A stretch of DNA of 64,000 nucleotides. Origin: Campanula takesimana (taxonomy: Eukaryota > Streptophyta > Magnoliopsida > Asterales > Campanulaceae). Position numbers and translations under genes: made by a program. Numbering within the stretch: position 1 is the first letter of the stretch; every line of letters starts with the position of its first letter. Location: assembly GCA_026119855.1 (NCBI GenBank), contig JAOWBW010000484.1, positions 62,001-126,000 of the forward strand, in the 5' to 3' direction. The notes under the pieces are model-generated. The model did no database searches, was not told where the DNA came from, and saw only the letters and a list, made by a program, of their open reading frames with translations. Of the stretch, positions 22,384 to 34,689 are shown piece by piece.

Positions 22384-23872
22384 TGTTGGTAGTGGTGCCC
22401 TAGGCACATTTAATAAATGTTGTAATTGTTATCATTTATTTCATATAATTAAAGAAATGTTTTGATTATTATTGTTGTTCATGTTTACTTATAATAATCT
22501 CCGTCCCTAGTACTTGTTAAGCACTAGTATAAAGGCTAAATGATCATGGGATGATCATGTTAGATTTATGGGTACTTGTTTGGAACAAGGTACTGGACAT
22601 GACCCGCTGTATGAGATTTATGTCATGGTCTATGTCGTACATATATCTCATATTAGTTATGTCATTTGAATCCTTAGACATGAAGTTATTATAGTCTTCC
22701 ACTTGATGAACATTATGTTTGACATATTCAAACGCTACCTTTAACCGGGGAGTTATAAAGGGTATGCTTGGCATAATCGGATTCACGTAGGGAAGAATAA
22801 TAAGCTAAATGGATTTGTCCCTCTTCGGAGAGATGTCAAGCTTGGGCCTCTCGTAGGAATGATATTGATGAAAATGTTCGGCCGGACTCAAATGAATTGA
22901 TTAGATCAATGTCATTTGTATTATCAACATATTCGGAATCGAGAAAGTATTGAACAAAGCAAGTTGACTTGTTGACCATGACTTGTGTTCAATGAGATTG
23001 TGGACAAAGGAATTGTGACATGTTCTAAAGGAATGCGAAGTTGTATCTTCTTATACTATTTGGGTAGGTATGATGGTTTGCTAGAACCTAATCATATCTT
23101 ATGGTTTCATGTTTGAACCCATTTCCAACTTAGTATAATCCTAGAGGGTCACACACAATACAACGAATCTTAAATAAGGATTATATTGGAATTTTGGAAA
23201 CTTTGGGAATCTGGACAAGTTGGCGACCGCACAGGATGACTTGGGCGGCCGCACAGTTTGTGTCAGTTAGTACCAGAAACCTTCCAGATAGATGTGCGAC
23301 CGCACAAGGTTTTTTGGGCGGCCGCACACCATGTCGGGACTGGTTTCCTAATTTGATTTGGAAAAGAATTTTGGACGGGTTTAGACACAAGTTTCCTATT
23401 TGGAATAGGTCTAACTTGTATATAAACAGCAAAATTCAGCCAGAATCAAGACCAATGCTTTTGAGCAAATCTCCAAAGAGTTTGAGAGAGTTTTATTTTG
23501 TTCTAAGACATCCTAGATTGAAGAACAAAATAATACACGAATAAAATTCCATATAGTTCATATTCATTGTGAAAATGTGTTTCACAATTTTGGTCTAGCA
23601 ACCAAGATCAAGTGTTCTTGATATTCGTTCGTGGTGTGGATACCGCTAGAGGGTGAAGCTTATCATCTTCAAAGTTCGTGTTCTTACTCTTGTGATTAAA
23701 GCTTCAAGTTCTCCACCAAGATCAAAGACCAAATTCAAAGTCATCAAGGGTTAGTTTTCTAGTATTCATATTGTTGTATTTGATTTAATCATATGAATGG
23801 ATCTATGGGTTTTGGGTTTCATAAAATTTTGAATGCTAATTTCCGCTGCACATGTTACTACGAAACCCAACA
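22384..23872 (+). repeat. Ty1/copia-type 5' LTR (1489 bp)
   Basis: Starts TGTTGGTAGTGG and ends ACGAAACCCAACA, followed after one base by a tRNA-iMet PBS. TATA-like TATATAAAC at 23419-23427. Contains four GCGGCCGCAC / GCGACCGCAC motifs (23224-23331). Its first 245 or so bases recur inverted at 36636-36884. Confidence 0.8.
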
Positions 23873-23873
23873 G

Positions 23874-23885
23874 TGGTATCAGAGC
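23874..23885 (+). other. primer binding site, tRNA-iMet type
   Basis: TGGTATCAGAGC directly after the LTR defines the + orientation of this copia fragment. Confidence 0.88.
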
Positions 23886-24770
23886 CCCGTTCATGTTGAT
23901 TATTTCAATACTTAGATCATGTTGTGTGTATATAAATTGTTTTTGTGCCTAACATGATATGAATATTGGATATATATATATGTTTACGTGTTATATGATT
24001 TTATGTGATTTATTGTTTTACAAACTTTAATCGCACTATTGAATCGCACTAAAAATTATGTTGGATTCTGAATTGTTTGATTGTTAATTTTTGATTGGAT
24101 CAAAGTTTTAATAATCGGGGAAAACAATTTTGAGACAAATTTTCGAACTTTAAAATTGCCTTCTGATCCTCCTGTGAGATCGTACAAAATAACGTGGGCG
24201 GCCGCACATGTTTGGGCGACCGCACAGTTGTTTTTGGGCGGCCGCACAATGCAATCAGAATGCTGATTCTTTTTGCCTTTTGATCAGATTTGGAATTTTC
24301 AAAAGGTCCAACCAAACCAGCAATAAAACCAGGCCAGACCTGCTGATCTGGAATGGGTTTTGGGTAGTTGGTTTGGGTGTGGATCTTGGGGTTTGACTTT
24401 CCTATTTGTTTTAGTCTTGTGACTCTAAGATTGGTTCAAGGTTTGGATGGCTAATCTGCTTTCATCGAGATTGTGTTTCCCAAACTTGATCATAATCAAT
24501 GTTTCAAAGATAAAACGAAGTTAGAATTATGAAGAGTTCATAATTGCTAAAATTGAGAAACAAAGTTCTTGATTCAATGATTGGAGATCCATGTGGAATT
24601 GTGGATGCAATTGGCCTACGTTCATCGAGACCATCTATTGCTTAGTTTCGGCCACATGGACTACTTTCTTGGTTTCTTGAATTAGTGCGGAATTCCCCTT
24701 GTCGGTAGAGGGACCCTTTTGTACTCCCCTCTTTTGTGAATGAAGTTTCCTCTATTTCCGCTTACTCCTC
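23886..24770 (+). other. 5' untranslated internal region of the copia fragment
   Basis: No gene recognised. Three further GCGGCCGCAC / GCGACCGCAC motifs occur at 24196-24247. The copia sequence is lost somewhere between about 24700 and 24780, where Tat pol begins. Confidence 0.5.
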
Positions 24771-25968
24771 AGTTGCCAAGATGAAAAAGACTATTTAATC
24801 GAGTTAAACAGGTTAGCAAAACAGCGTGGGGAACAAAAATTAGAAGCCTGTGGGGAAAATCTGTCTACCATCAATCTGGGGCTGAATGAAGAAGTCAAAG
24901 AAATGAAGATCGGGAGCTTCATGCAAGGGGCTGACAGGGAACAGCTGATCAGTTTACTCAAAGAATTTGTTGATGTGTTTGCCTGGTCGTATGAAGACAT
25001 GCCAGGGTTAGATCCGACGATCGTGGAACACCGAATTCCTACCTTTCCTGACGCCAAACCGGTCAAGCAGAAACTACGCAGAATCAAGCCGCAGTGGGCC
25101 CTTCAGGTTAAAGAGGAGATCGAGAGGCTGCTACAAGTAGGCTTCATCCGAGTTGTGGAGTATCCCCAATGGTTGTCCAATATGGTCACAGTTGAAAAGG
25201 CGAACGGCAAAGTCCGGATATGTGTTGATTTCAGAGACCTCAACAAGGCTTGCCCGAAGGATGATTTCCCGTTACCAAATATTGACATTTTGGTGGACTC
25301 GGTTGCAATGCACAAAGTGAAGTCGTTCGTTGATGGAATGGCGGGTTATAACCAAATTAAGATGGCAGTAGAAGATCAAGAGAAAACTTCCTTCATCACC
25401 GCGTGGGGGACGTTCTGCTATACTGTGATGCCTTTCGGTCTTAAAAATGACGGCAACCACTTATCAAAGAGGTGCTACGACCCTTTTTCATGACATGATC
25501 CACAAAGAGCTTGAAATCTACGTGGATGACATGATTGTGCACTCAGTTGAAGAAGGCGCTCAGCATCTGATTGACCTCAGAAAGTTCTTCGAAAGGTTGC
25601 GGAAGTACCACATGAAATTGAATCCTGCTAAATGCACATTCGGTACTGTCCGAGGCAAAGTCTTAGGTTTCTTGGTAACTGAAAAAGGGATTGAAGTCGA
25701 CCCCGACAAAATAAAGGCCATCACAGAAATGCCTCAACCTCGAACTCAAAAAGTGGTGAAAGGTTTCTTGGGAAGGATTCAATACATTAGCAGATTCATA
25801 CGACAGTTAACCATGATGTGTGAACCGCTCTTTAAGCTCCTAAAAAAGGACACCGATCGATCATGGAATGAAGAATGCCAGATTTCTTTTGAAAAGGTCA
25901 AAGAATACTTGACGGTAGTGCAGTTTTGCCTGTATAAACCTCGCCTTGGAAGCATAGAAGGGGTATAG
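24771..25968 (+). pseudogene. pol: Tat II reverse transcriptase
   Basis: Open frame from about 24784 through FVDVFAWSYEDMPGLDPTI, KQKLRRIKPQWALQVKEEIE, VRICVDFRDLNKACPKDDFP and VMPFGLKN. A frameshift near 25450 follows. The next frame (25447-25968) carries LEIYVDDMIVHS (catalytic YVDD), KCTFGTVRGKVLGFLV, GFLGRIQYISRFIRQL and CEPLFKLLKKD. This order is typical of Tat RT, palm to thumb. It ends in a stop before RNase H, so the protein is truncated as well as frameshifted. Confidence 0.88.
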
Positions 25969-26540
25969 TCTGGATTCGACACCGGCCGAATGATCTTGAG
26001 ATGCTCCTGAAGCCAGATCTACAATAAAATGGGGCTGCCCGACGTGAAAGCATCACCTTTGGGATAGTAGCCGTCCAGCCCATGCAAAGTCTCAGCAAGA
26101 GGACAGTCATCACGTTGCTGGCACCACGCTTGCAAGAATCAACGATGTCCACCATCCTTGAGTCGATGAAGCCATCGTAAGAAACGAAAAACATCTCTCA
26201 AATAGGCACATAACCAAGGCAAAGTCCCTACGGTCGGAGTACACCGGGTTATGAGGGTCAGCCTCGCCAAAGAGTTCGGGAAGCAAGTAATGTCAAGGTG
26301 GGTCCCATGAAGGAGAACCCTTGTCCCCTTTATCATGAATATACCGCAGCCGCCATCTGAAATCCGGGGATTCACATAACCAAGGCAAAGTCCCTACGGT
26401 CGGAGTACACCGGGTTATGAGGGTCAGCCTCGCCAAAGAGTTCGGGGAAGCAAGTAATGTCAAGGTGGGTCCCATGAAGGAGAACCCTTGTCCCCTTTAT
26501 CATGAATATAACCGCAGCCGCCATCTGAAATCCGGGTTTG
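25969..26540 (-). pseudogene. antisense remnant with a 166-bp tandem duplication
   Basis: Minus-strand patches read FFVSYDGFIDSRMVDIVDS and, with shifts, PILLQIWLQEHL. This resembles the antisense ORFs of Tat elements, but I cannot confirm the family. A direct duplication starts at 26207 and again at 26373 (period 166) and doubles part of it. Confidence 0.35.
26207..26537. repeat. 166-bp direct tandem duplication
   Basis: CACATAACCAAGGCAAAGTC begins at 26207 and 26373. The copies differ by only a few bases, so the duplication is recent relative to the decay around it. Confidence 0.9.
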
Positions 26541-27762
26541 ATTCAGTGTTGGTCATTAATGCGAGTCGGTGTCATTAAAAAAAAAAAAAAAAAGTATCCG
26601 GAATTTCAGAATAAAAGAAATATTGTGTTCGGTCAGAATAATCCAATTTTTATCTGTGTGAATCACATCTGCCACTGCATGCAAAGCTAACTTGCAGATC
26701 AACGGACGAAGCCGATCCTGTTATCCCTCCCAATAGCAAAAAAGAATCAATCGGGGTTAAAACAGCACCAGTGGAATTGCAGCGTATCCTTGATTTTAGT
26801 TTGTGTACATAAATGGCTTCAGTTGTTTATCGCCCTCAGTTTTCTCGAAAGATCGGGATTACTTCCCCCGAACTGCGCAACGTCGTAGGTCCCCCTTTTG
26901 AAAAGATATGTTGTTCCAGCATGGTCTTCTCCGGCGCCCGAGATTACCTCCCTGAACTGCGCAACGTCGTACGTTCTCCCTTCATGATTTCCATCCCTTT
27001 GCAAAGAGAGATCAAATCTCAATGCACCCTTTACTCGGATTGTACCTTGCGTCAACCCTTGAGTCGTGTTGGTCTTAAACCTTCTCTTAATTGTTCGAGT
27101 CGGTTCTAATCAGAACTACGACTCGACTTGATTCCCACGGCGGGATACGTATGCAGTTCACAACGTTGGACTCAGTCGCCAATTCTCGCAATTTGTTGGT
27201 CAAATACCAACCCCCAGCAAAGAGACTTCGCTTCTTAATGCAACTCCCCAGCAATGCTATGTTGTTCCACCCTGGTCTTCTTGGGCGCCCGAGATTACCT
27301 CCCCCGAACTGCGCAACGTCGTACGTTCCTCAGTTGAAGTTATGTTATTCCACCTTGGTCATCTCGGGGGCCCGAGTTGTACCTCCCCAGAACTACGCCG
27401 CGATTTGATTCCCGCAAGGGATACGTAGGCAGCTTACCTTGGTGAGCTCAGTCGCCCATTCTCATAACCATGTCTCAATGCCAACCCCCATCCCCAGCAA
27501 AAAGATATCGCATCTCAATGCTACCCCCTGCTTTAAATTTTAATAAACCTGAACTACGTTTGGTCTGATTCTCGAGAGAGATACGTAGGTAAACCGGAAT
27601 CGACCATTGTCTGTGTTTGATTGATAGTTTGAGTTAGAACTAAGGAGGCTTGATTCTCGAAAGAGATACGTAGGAAGTCCTACCTTGGACCCAGCCGTTA
27701 CACCCTAGACGAGATCGAGTGTCTCTTAGTGAATCGTAGAATCCTTTTTAACCAGGAGATTC
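26541..27762 (+). other. Tat II 3' UTR with recurring ACGTAGG phrases
   Basis: No gene. A-run at about 26577-26595. Phrases of the form GAACTGCGCAACGTCGTA (about 26873, 26955, 27309) and GATACGTAGG (about 27412, 27580, 27665) recur, as in the 3' UTR of other Tat elements. Confidence 0.55.
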
Positions 27763-27774
27763 GACGAGGGGCTC
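27763..27774 (+). other. polypurine tract of Tat II
   Basis: ACGAGGGGCTC adjoins TGTAGATACC at 27775. It is nearly the same phrase as in elements A and B. Confidence 0.65.
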
Positions 27775-30278
27775 TGTAGATACCCTGATCTCACACCCCT
27801 AAAAACCCACCTTGAATCGGTCTAAACCCGAAAATTGACCTAAAACCCTCGATTTGGCTGTGCGGGACTGCCGTGAGCCTTATCGGTGCATCGAATGGAT
27901 AAACGGACTTCAAATTCATGATCAGAGCGAAAAAACGAGCAAACAGGCAAAAATTTCGTTTTTCGAGGTGCGGGACCGGAAACGGGGCCCGCAACCCCCC
28001 GAACTGCTCGCTGTTATCCATTCTGTGCATTAAAAATATATTATTACCTTTCCTTTCTAATTGACATATTTCAGATATACCGGCCTGACCAGAAAAATAT
28101 TCCGAGCAACTTTCATGTTGGACTCGCGGACAACCGGACACTGGAGGCGCACACAACGGAGCAGTTGCGGAGCGGGAAGCAGGAACAGAGATAAGGAAGA
28201 TGACTTTAAGCCTTAGTCAAGAAGGATAGATGATGAATCCACCAATTTACAACCTCCCCCCTCCAAGTTACAACCAATTTACCACCTCCCTCCTCCTATA
28301 TACACCACTCTCATCCATTTCAAAAAAAGAGACACAAAAACAAAAAAAAAAAAAAAACCCTACCATCCTCCACTCTCATTCTCTCTCAACAAGAACACCA
28401 CCACCACACCATCACCACACCACCACTCATACACCACCCCTACACCACCCATAAATCACCAAACAAACCACAAAAAACACATCAAAGCCAAAACTTTGAT
28501 CAAACACAAGGCAAAAAGAAAAGAAAAAGTCTTCCCTTGGTTGACAAAGGGAGCACCCATAATTTCAAAAGCTAGGTAAAACTCTATGTAAACCTTGGCT
28601 CTTTAGATATGTAAGCAATATTGGGAGTGGTTTGGAACCTAGTCAAATAATGATTAGGTTTCCTTCATCTTCCATGTTTTTTGTAGCTTTGTAAAGCTTT
28701 GTTTATGTATATAAATGATGATCATGTGATGCTAATACTCAGTTTATTATGTTTATATATGTTCATAATAGTCATAATATTCATATGCTTTAATTTGTGT
28801 ATGAAAATCTTCATGTTTCTCTCAAAGGGCGTAAATCTTCCCTCTTTGGCTTTCCTTCATGATCATGCATGTGAAAATCATTATTTGTTGAGAAATAGCT
28901 CTTGGATAATGTTGTTAACATGTTAAACATCAAATTACTTGAGTTTCATGCCTTGGTTTGAAGATATAGTAGTGTTTTGAGGTCTATAATCATGCCTCAT
29001 ATAATCAGTTTTTACTTTCTGTATAGAGTCTTGATTTTGATGAGCTTGTAAATCCATCTTAGAGTGGTTTTCTGGTTTAGGTCAAAGAACAAAAGTTGTT
29101 TATAACATGTTGAAATATATTATCCTAAAGTTTCATGTTCAGATTCCATGCCTAGATCATATTTTCATGCATAAATTTGGGTCTCAGTGATTCTGAGTTG
29201 TTTATTCACTGTGGTACCTTGCTGTGTTCTTGGGCTTCAAACTTGATGAAAAATAATTTTCTGGACAAAGATCAAAACATGGATCACTGGAAGTGCTCCT
29301 TTCAAACATATGTTTCAAACTCAAAAAATTCAGATTCTGCACTTCCAGTTTCTGACATTGAAATGTCAGAAACCTTTTGAACCACTAAAACTCATCCTAT
29401 GAACTCCAAATTTTGGGATCTTCATTTTTTGATGCGTGGTATTCAACTTTTGTTCTTTGGGTTTTGTCAGATTCCCAAGCTAAGATGGTGAAAATTGGTG
29501 ATAAACATGCTAAGGTTTCTGTTTGCCTTTTCTGGGCTGAATTTTGTGATCAACTTTATTGCATGTGTTTGGGGCCTAAACTTGGTCCAAAAAGTCTACA
29601 AAAACTCCCTTGTGATCCCTAGTATTCAGGGATTAACCCCCAATTTTTAGTTTTGGAATCGGATTGATTTTAGGACAGGTACGACGGCTCGGGGACGGAA
29701 AGTGTCACCGAAATCAACAAAAGCACCGTCGAGGATATTTATTATTATTTGTGGGATTTGTCTCCCCTATTTTTTGTATATGTGTAATTGTGTAATCTCC
29801 CCTCCCGTGGATGTATTATTGCTTGATATGATCAAAACCATTCTTCAAAACCAATCGGGGAATCCACTCAAACCGAGTTCCCGGTTGTGAATAAAAATGA
29901 AACTTCCTAGAATAGGAAGACCTCCATATATATTTCATCACCATTTTTTGGTAGGACATAAAATCCAAATTAAAAGGAATAAAATTGAATATAAGTGGCA
30001 CGCATATAGAGACCATCACGGGCGAGAAGAGTGCCTAACCCCTTCTCTTCTCGTAACTTAGCCCCCGAACCCATTTTCTCAAAAAAGGTTTTTTCTTCAT
30101 TTTTCCTAAAATCAAAATGAGGTGGCGACTCTTGCAATCAAATCACAGAATCAAGAGGAAACCATTGTGTGAGAACTGAGCGCATTTCCAAAAGCGCATC
30201 AGCACGAGACGGGCGCGAACCGCTTTCACGGGCGGTCATTTCGCGGTGATCTGATCATCTCGGGCGCGGGCTCTCACA
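27775..30278 (+). repeat. 3' LTR of Tat II (about 2.5 kb)
   Basis: Starts TGTAGATACCCTG. The end is placed at CTCTCACA (30278), about 160 bases after GGTGGCGACTC, where gag of element B begins on the other strand. TATATA at 28297-28302. A and CCA-rich microsatellites at 28340-28450. Apparent ORFs inside are low-complexity or random. The right end is an estimate. Confidence 0.6.
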
Positions 30279-30419
30279 GTTGTCAACATGAGTTTTCCAC
30301 AAGTTTTCCTTGGTTTGAGCCTCTTGGTTAAGGGTAGAGACTTGTTGTTGTAGTGATTGAACCATGGCAGAAAGCTGTTCGAGAGATATGGCGTTGTTGG
30401 TGCTGGAGTCGCCGGCCAT
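30279..30419 (-). pseudogene. gag: gag N-terminus of element B
   Basis: ATG at 30419 on the minus strand reads MAGDSSTNNAISLEQLSAMV followed by VSTLNQEAQTKENLW. This matches the start of gag in element D (MTGSRNTMSLEKLSTMVQLL, ATG at 62876). It breaks off where the Tat II LTR ends. Confidence 0.75.
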
Positions 30420-31737
30420 TGATGATGTAGAAGCTGTTGGAGTGATCGGTTAACGGACAAGCCTGTTGGATGAGTTCCTGTAGACGCGGAGAGTACCAAT
30501 CGAACCTATAATTGGAGAAGTAGCCTTTGTCAGTCTTGGTTCACACTTTCGGTCCATGAAGAGGTTGAGAACACACAGTTGGGCACACGACTCGAACCAC
30601 ATAAGAAAAAGTCTTTTTTTTTTTATAAGTCGGAGGGACAGGGTCCCTTTTGGGGTTTCTAAGAAGATAATGGAATCATCACACTAGTATATAGACCATC
30701 TCGCGGTCCCATAAACTCATCGGATTCCATCACGTTTGTGAATCCTACATGTATCGGGATTAAACTAAATCAATGTAGTAAAGCATACATGCGTCGACGG
30801 ATTTTTTATTTTCGTCCAAAATAGCCACTTTTGGGGACGGATTTTTATTGCGTCCGTATCAACAAGTTGGCATGTATGATTTGAAAACATTAGTTTAGGG
30901 AAATCTCGGTACATGAAAACCGACTTGGTCACGGAGTGTTAGACCTTAACTAGAATTGTGTGGTTTGTGCTCGACTAAAGAGACGCTTAAAGGACACCCC
31001 CGGCATGTAGTCTTGAACTACGCCACGGGCTGAGGTTGACCGCTTCGAAAGAGTCAAGGTCGGGTGGAGCTTGAAACTTTCTAGGACGGGCCTCGACGGG
31101 TTTGGGGTTATGGACTTGTGCGACTCGATAGTGAGCGATTCATAGGAATAATGTGCATGTAGTGTGAGGTCTATCACGTGACAAAATATATTTTTTTTAT
31201 TTTTTATTTTTTTTGAAAATAAAAGATAAAAACACATAAGCACGTAAATTACAACTCCCGAATCACCCGTGTGACCGGTAAATAATCACAAAATTAAGAC
31301 AGTCCAAAGGTCCAATTCTGTTCTGATGCAGGCAACTGTGCCCACACCCGACTATTCTATTCAGTCCCTGAAACCTGTTCTTGTCCTGGAAATTGGCCAA
31401 GAAGCGCGCGCCTCGGGCTGGTGTTGTGGGGAGCGCGCGCCTGGCGCATTGTATATGGGAGGCGCTCGCTTCTGGGCTGACCTGTCAGATTGTCAGAAAC
31501 TTATGGACTCAGGGGATTGCCCTGGTCCTGATTGTGTAATGAAACCCCTGCAGTGTTTGTTAGCATGAAATAATAGGAAGAATAGGAAGAACACATGGAA
31601 AGCGGGCGATTCTGGAATGTGATGTGGGACGCGCACGCTTTGGACCATGGTCCGAGGCGCGCGCTTCCCATATCAATTTCCAGAATGCCCAGAAAAGTGA
31701 ATTATGAACAGAAATACAAGTTTAACCCTCAAGTACT
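30420..31737 (-). other. 5' untranslated region of element B
   Basis: Homologous to 62877-64000 of element D: shared poly-T tract (30606-30620), shared GGGGACGGATTTTTATTGCG phrases, and GC-palindrome arrays at 31403-31475 and 31629-31668. No gene. A long 1.3-kb leader is usual for this family. Confidence 0.7.
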
Positions 31738-31754
31738 CCCCAGCGGAGTCGCTA
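31738..31754 (-). other. primer binding site of element B
   Basis: The minus strand reads TAGCGACTCCGCTGGGG one base after the LTR end TATCTACA. TGGCGACTCCGCTGGGGA-like sites are common in Tat elements. I do not assign the tRNA. Confidence 0.65.
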
Positions 31755-31755
31755 C

Positions 31756-32776
31756 TGTAGATACCCTGGGGCGGGGCCCGCGGCTTGGCTAGAGCGCGTG
31801 GTTTATCCTAGGATGTCTAATTGTGTTTTAGAGTCGCTACCCACGTTTTTGAGGAACGTAAGAAAACCAAATGTTTATGAGACTAAGTTTGATTTATGAA
31901 AATAGAGATTCTAAGGATTAGGGGTTCGGGGGTTAGGTTACGAAATGAGAAGTACTTAAACACCTATTTCACCCGAGCAAAGTCGGTCTTGTTTATTCAT
32001 AATTGACTTTAAAGATAGATGTGTTCTTCCTATTTTAATAATGATAAAAGAGGGGGGGGGGTTGAAAAGGGGTTTTATTGTTTAGAATGTAGGGAGATAA
32101 CTCCTAGGCTAATCTCAATGTAATGAAAGAGCCATTGGTGTCATGTCCCAAGTGGTTTTGGGTGATTGCACATTGATTGAAAAAAGAAGAAGAAGGAGAA
32201 GAATAATAAGAAGAAGAAGAAGAATATTAAGACATAAAGTAGAAGAGAATTGTATCTATAATAATCTTCAAAGACAACTCCTTGAGAAGGTGTAGGACAC
32301 TTGTGAAAGAATGTCTTGTTGTGATGCCAAAGCTTAATGAAAGATTTTAGAATTCAAGGTTCAAGGTCCCCTCCAATGATGGATTGGAGGGGTTTTTAGT
32401 TGAAAAATGGGAGTTTTTGTTGCCAAAATCAGTCACCAAGAAATCTTTCCCGGGCAAAATCATGTAAGATGAGCAAGGGAGAAATTCTAGGATAGAAATC
32501 AGCCACTGACACTCCCAGAAGCGCGCGCATCCCACATAGTCGGCGGGAGGCGCGCGCGTCTGGCCTCAATGGTCGGAGGCGCGTGACTTTGAAAAGTGGT
32601 TTTTGACATAATGGACTGGAAAGTTAGAACTGTTATTCAGTTTGGTCCCTGGACTTAACGGATCTCGCTTGGAACTTAACCAAAGTAACAGAAACTAACA
32701 GAAAACACTTAAAAGAGGGAGAAACACAAAATCAAGTGTGCAATCGGGATGAGCGGTCCAAGGCGGGGTGTCTACA
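31756..32776 (-). repeat. 5' LTR of element B (1021 bp)
   Basis: Same family as 9198-10213. On the + strand TGTAGATACCC...GGGTGTCTACA. GC-palindrome array 32519-32584 and AAG microsatellite 32184-32222. The TATA box has lost two bases. Followed by TSD CAACC. Confidence 0.9.
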
Positions 32777-32781
32777 CAACC
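32777..32781. repeat. target site duplication CAACC, right copy
   Basis: Matches 9193-9197 exactly. Confidence 0.85.
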
Positions 32782-34160
32782 AAGTCAAAGATCGGTCAAA
32801 GATTACTTAACACAAAAATTGTGTTTTTAACAAAACCACTAAAATAAATACATTATACAAATAAATAAATCAACTTGGGTCGAAATCTACAAGCTTCATG
32901 AAAACTCCAATTTAAGTCATTAAACCCTAAGTACAAAATTAATTCAATCAAAATAACTAACAACCAAACCTTCCCGTACGAAGTAATTAACAATCAAACC
33001 TTCTCATTCGAAGTAATTTACAACCAAAACCCCATATCCGGGGTAACTTATAATCAAAACATTTACAATCAAAGAAAATTCACTTAAACCCCAAACCTTG
33101 GGTAATCCACAACTAAATCCCTTACGTTCAACAAATTAATCAACAAAACCCCACACCTTGGGTAATTTACAATTGAAACCCCAAACCTCGGGTAAAATAC
33201 AAATAAATCCTCCTATCTTGGGCAATTTGCAATAAAGCACTACAACTTCAAGCTAAACCCAAAATTTTTGGTAACTCACAATCAAACATTCTCATTCGAA
33301 GTAATTTATAATCAAACCCTTCATTCAAGGTAAATTACAGTCAACTCACTTACTTAAAACAACTTACAACCAAGTCACTCGAACCCCATATCTTGGGTAA
33401 TTTGCAAACAAAGCACCTCAACTTAACATCATCCAAATCCAAACCCCGTAGCTTTGGGTAAATTACAATCAAACCTTCTCATTTGAAGTAATTAACAATT
33501 AAACCTTCTCGCTAAAAGTAATTAACAATCAAACCTTCTCGTTGGAAGTAATTAGCAATCAAACCTTCTCGTTCGATGTAATTAAACCTTCTCGTTCGAA
33601 GTAATCAATAATCAAACCCTTCATGCAAGGTAAATTCCAATCAAGTCCCTTGCTAAAAAATAACTCACAAACAAGTCCTACACTAAGAGCAATTCACAAT
33701 TAAAACCCTCTACGGTTAATATTTAAAACCCCGAACTTAGGTCATTCACAATCAAAATCTTTACAATCAAAGTAAAATGCAAATAAACCCCGAATTTGGG
33801 TAATCTACAAATTAAAATCTTTGCAATCTACATAAGATTCATTTAAACCCCAAACTATGGGTAAAATACAACTAAAATTCACTTAAAACCCCATATCTTG
33901 GGTAACTTATAATCAAAATCTTTACGACCAAAGTAAAATTCAATCGAGCCCCAAACCATGGGTAAATCACGAGTAAACCTCTACGTTCAATACTAATCAT
34001 TTTAACCCCAAACTTTGGGTAATTTACAATCAAATCAAGATTAACACATTTAAGCCCCAAACATTGGGAAATTCACATCCAAAAACATCTCAAAGCTTAA
34101 AACCTAAACAAAAGGTATCTTACACCAACAAATTCCAAATCGGTCCAGAAGGCCTCCAAA
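32782..34160. repeat. degenerate tandem repeat, CTTGGGTAATTTACAATCAAA type
   Basis: About 1.4 kb of diverged units of roughly 30-45 bases built on AAACCCC...GGGTAA.TTACAATCAAA and on ACCTTCTCGTTCGAAGTAAT. No coding. It continues the target sequence 8049-9192 and fits the hypervariable 3' UTR of an older Tat element. Confidence 0.65.
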
Positions 34161-34164
34161 CTTC

Positions 34165-34685
34165 CAAATCAATCTATAATTAAAGGTCGGAAAGCTCCTT
34201 AAACCCTAAAGATTATAAATTGAAGGTCGGAACCTCCGTAAACTCTAATTCTTAAAATCAATCTATAATTAAAGGTCGGATCATCCGTAAACCCAAAAGA
34301 TTATATTGAAGGTCGGAACCTCCGTAAGCCCTAATCATTAAAATCAATTTATAAATGGAGGTCGGATCATCCATAAACCCAAAAGATTATATTTGAAGGT
34401 CGGAACCTCCGTAAGCCCTAATCTTTAAAATCAATTTATAATTGGAGGTCGGATCATCCATAAACCCAAAAAATTATATTTGAAGGTCGGAACCTCCGTA
34501 AGCCCTAATCTTTAAAATCAATTTATAATTGGAGGTCGGATCATCCGTAAACCCAAAAGATTGTATTTGAAGGTCGGAACCTTCGTAAGCCCTAATCTTT
34601 AAAATCAATTTATAATTGGAGGTCGGATCATCCGTAAACCCAAAAGATTGGATTGAAGGTCGGAACCTCCGTAAACCCTAATTGG
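34165..34685. repeat. 87-bp minisatellite, about 6 copies
   Basis: GAAGGTCGGAACCTCCGTAA starts at 34395, 34482 and 34569 (period 87). Each unit has two half-units with GGTCGGAACCTCCGTAA and GGTCGGATCATCCGTAA. Confidence 0.88.
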
Positions 34686-34689
34686 ATCC

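Larger units (their letters stand above)
24771..30278 (+). mobile_element. Tat II element, 3' half (RT to 3' LTR)
   Basis: A different Tat family from A/B/D: RT, a short antisense remnant, 3' UTR with repeated ACGTAGG phrases, PPT and a 2.5-kb LTR. RNase H and integrase are missing. It lies with the copia fragment inside element B, where gag-pol should be. Confidence 0.7.
9198..32776 (-). mobile_element. Tat-lineage element B, full span with nested insertions
   Basis: LTRs at both ends (9198-10213 and 31756-32776), both on the minus strand. PBS lies inside the right LTR, PPT inside the left LTR, and CAACC duplications flank both. In element orientation the order is 5' LTR, PBS, 5' UTR, first 47 or so gag codons, then a block of other elements (22384-30278) where gag-pol should be, then the antisense PMD gene, minisatellites, PPT and 3' LTR. 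It is the same family as elements A and D. Confidence 0.82.

Noticed and set aside
2960..22384. A single large inverted duplication (palindrome) of PMD gene plus LTR
   Set aside because: Element B has its own CAACC target duplication spanning 9193-32781, and the minisatellites and lesions differ. Two independent insertions in opposite orientation explain the symmetry better.
28230..28454. His/Thr/Pro-rich 74-residue frame
   Set aside because: Microsatellite translation inside the Tat II LTR.
27775..30278. Solo LTR inserted in element B gag
   Set aside because: Flanks do not show a target duplication, and the left side continues into a PPT and Tat II pol, so it is a 3' LTR.
30236..30499. 87-residue minus-strand frame as gag
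   Set aside because: Wrong frame. The frame matching element D gag starts at ATG 30419.
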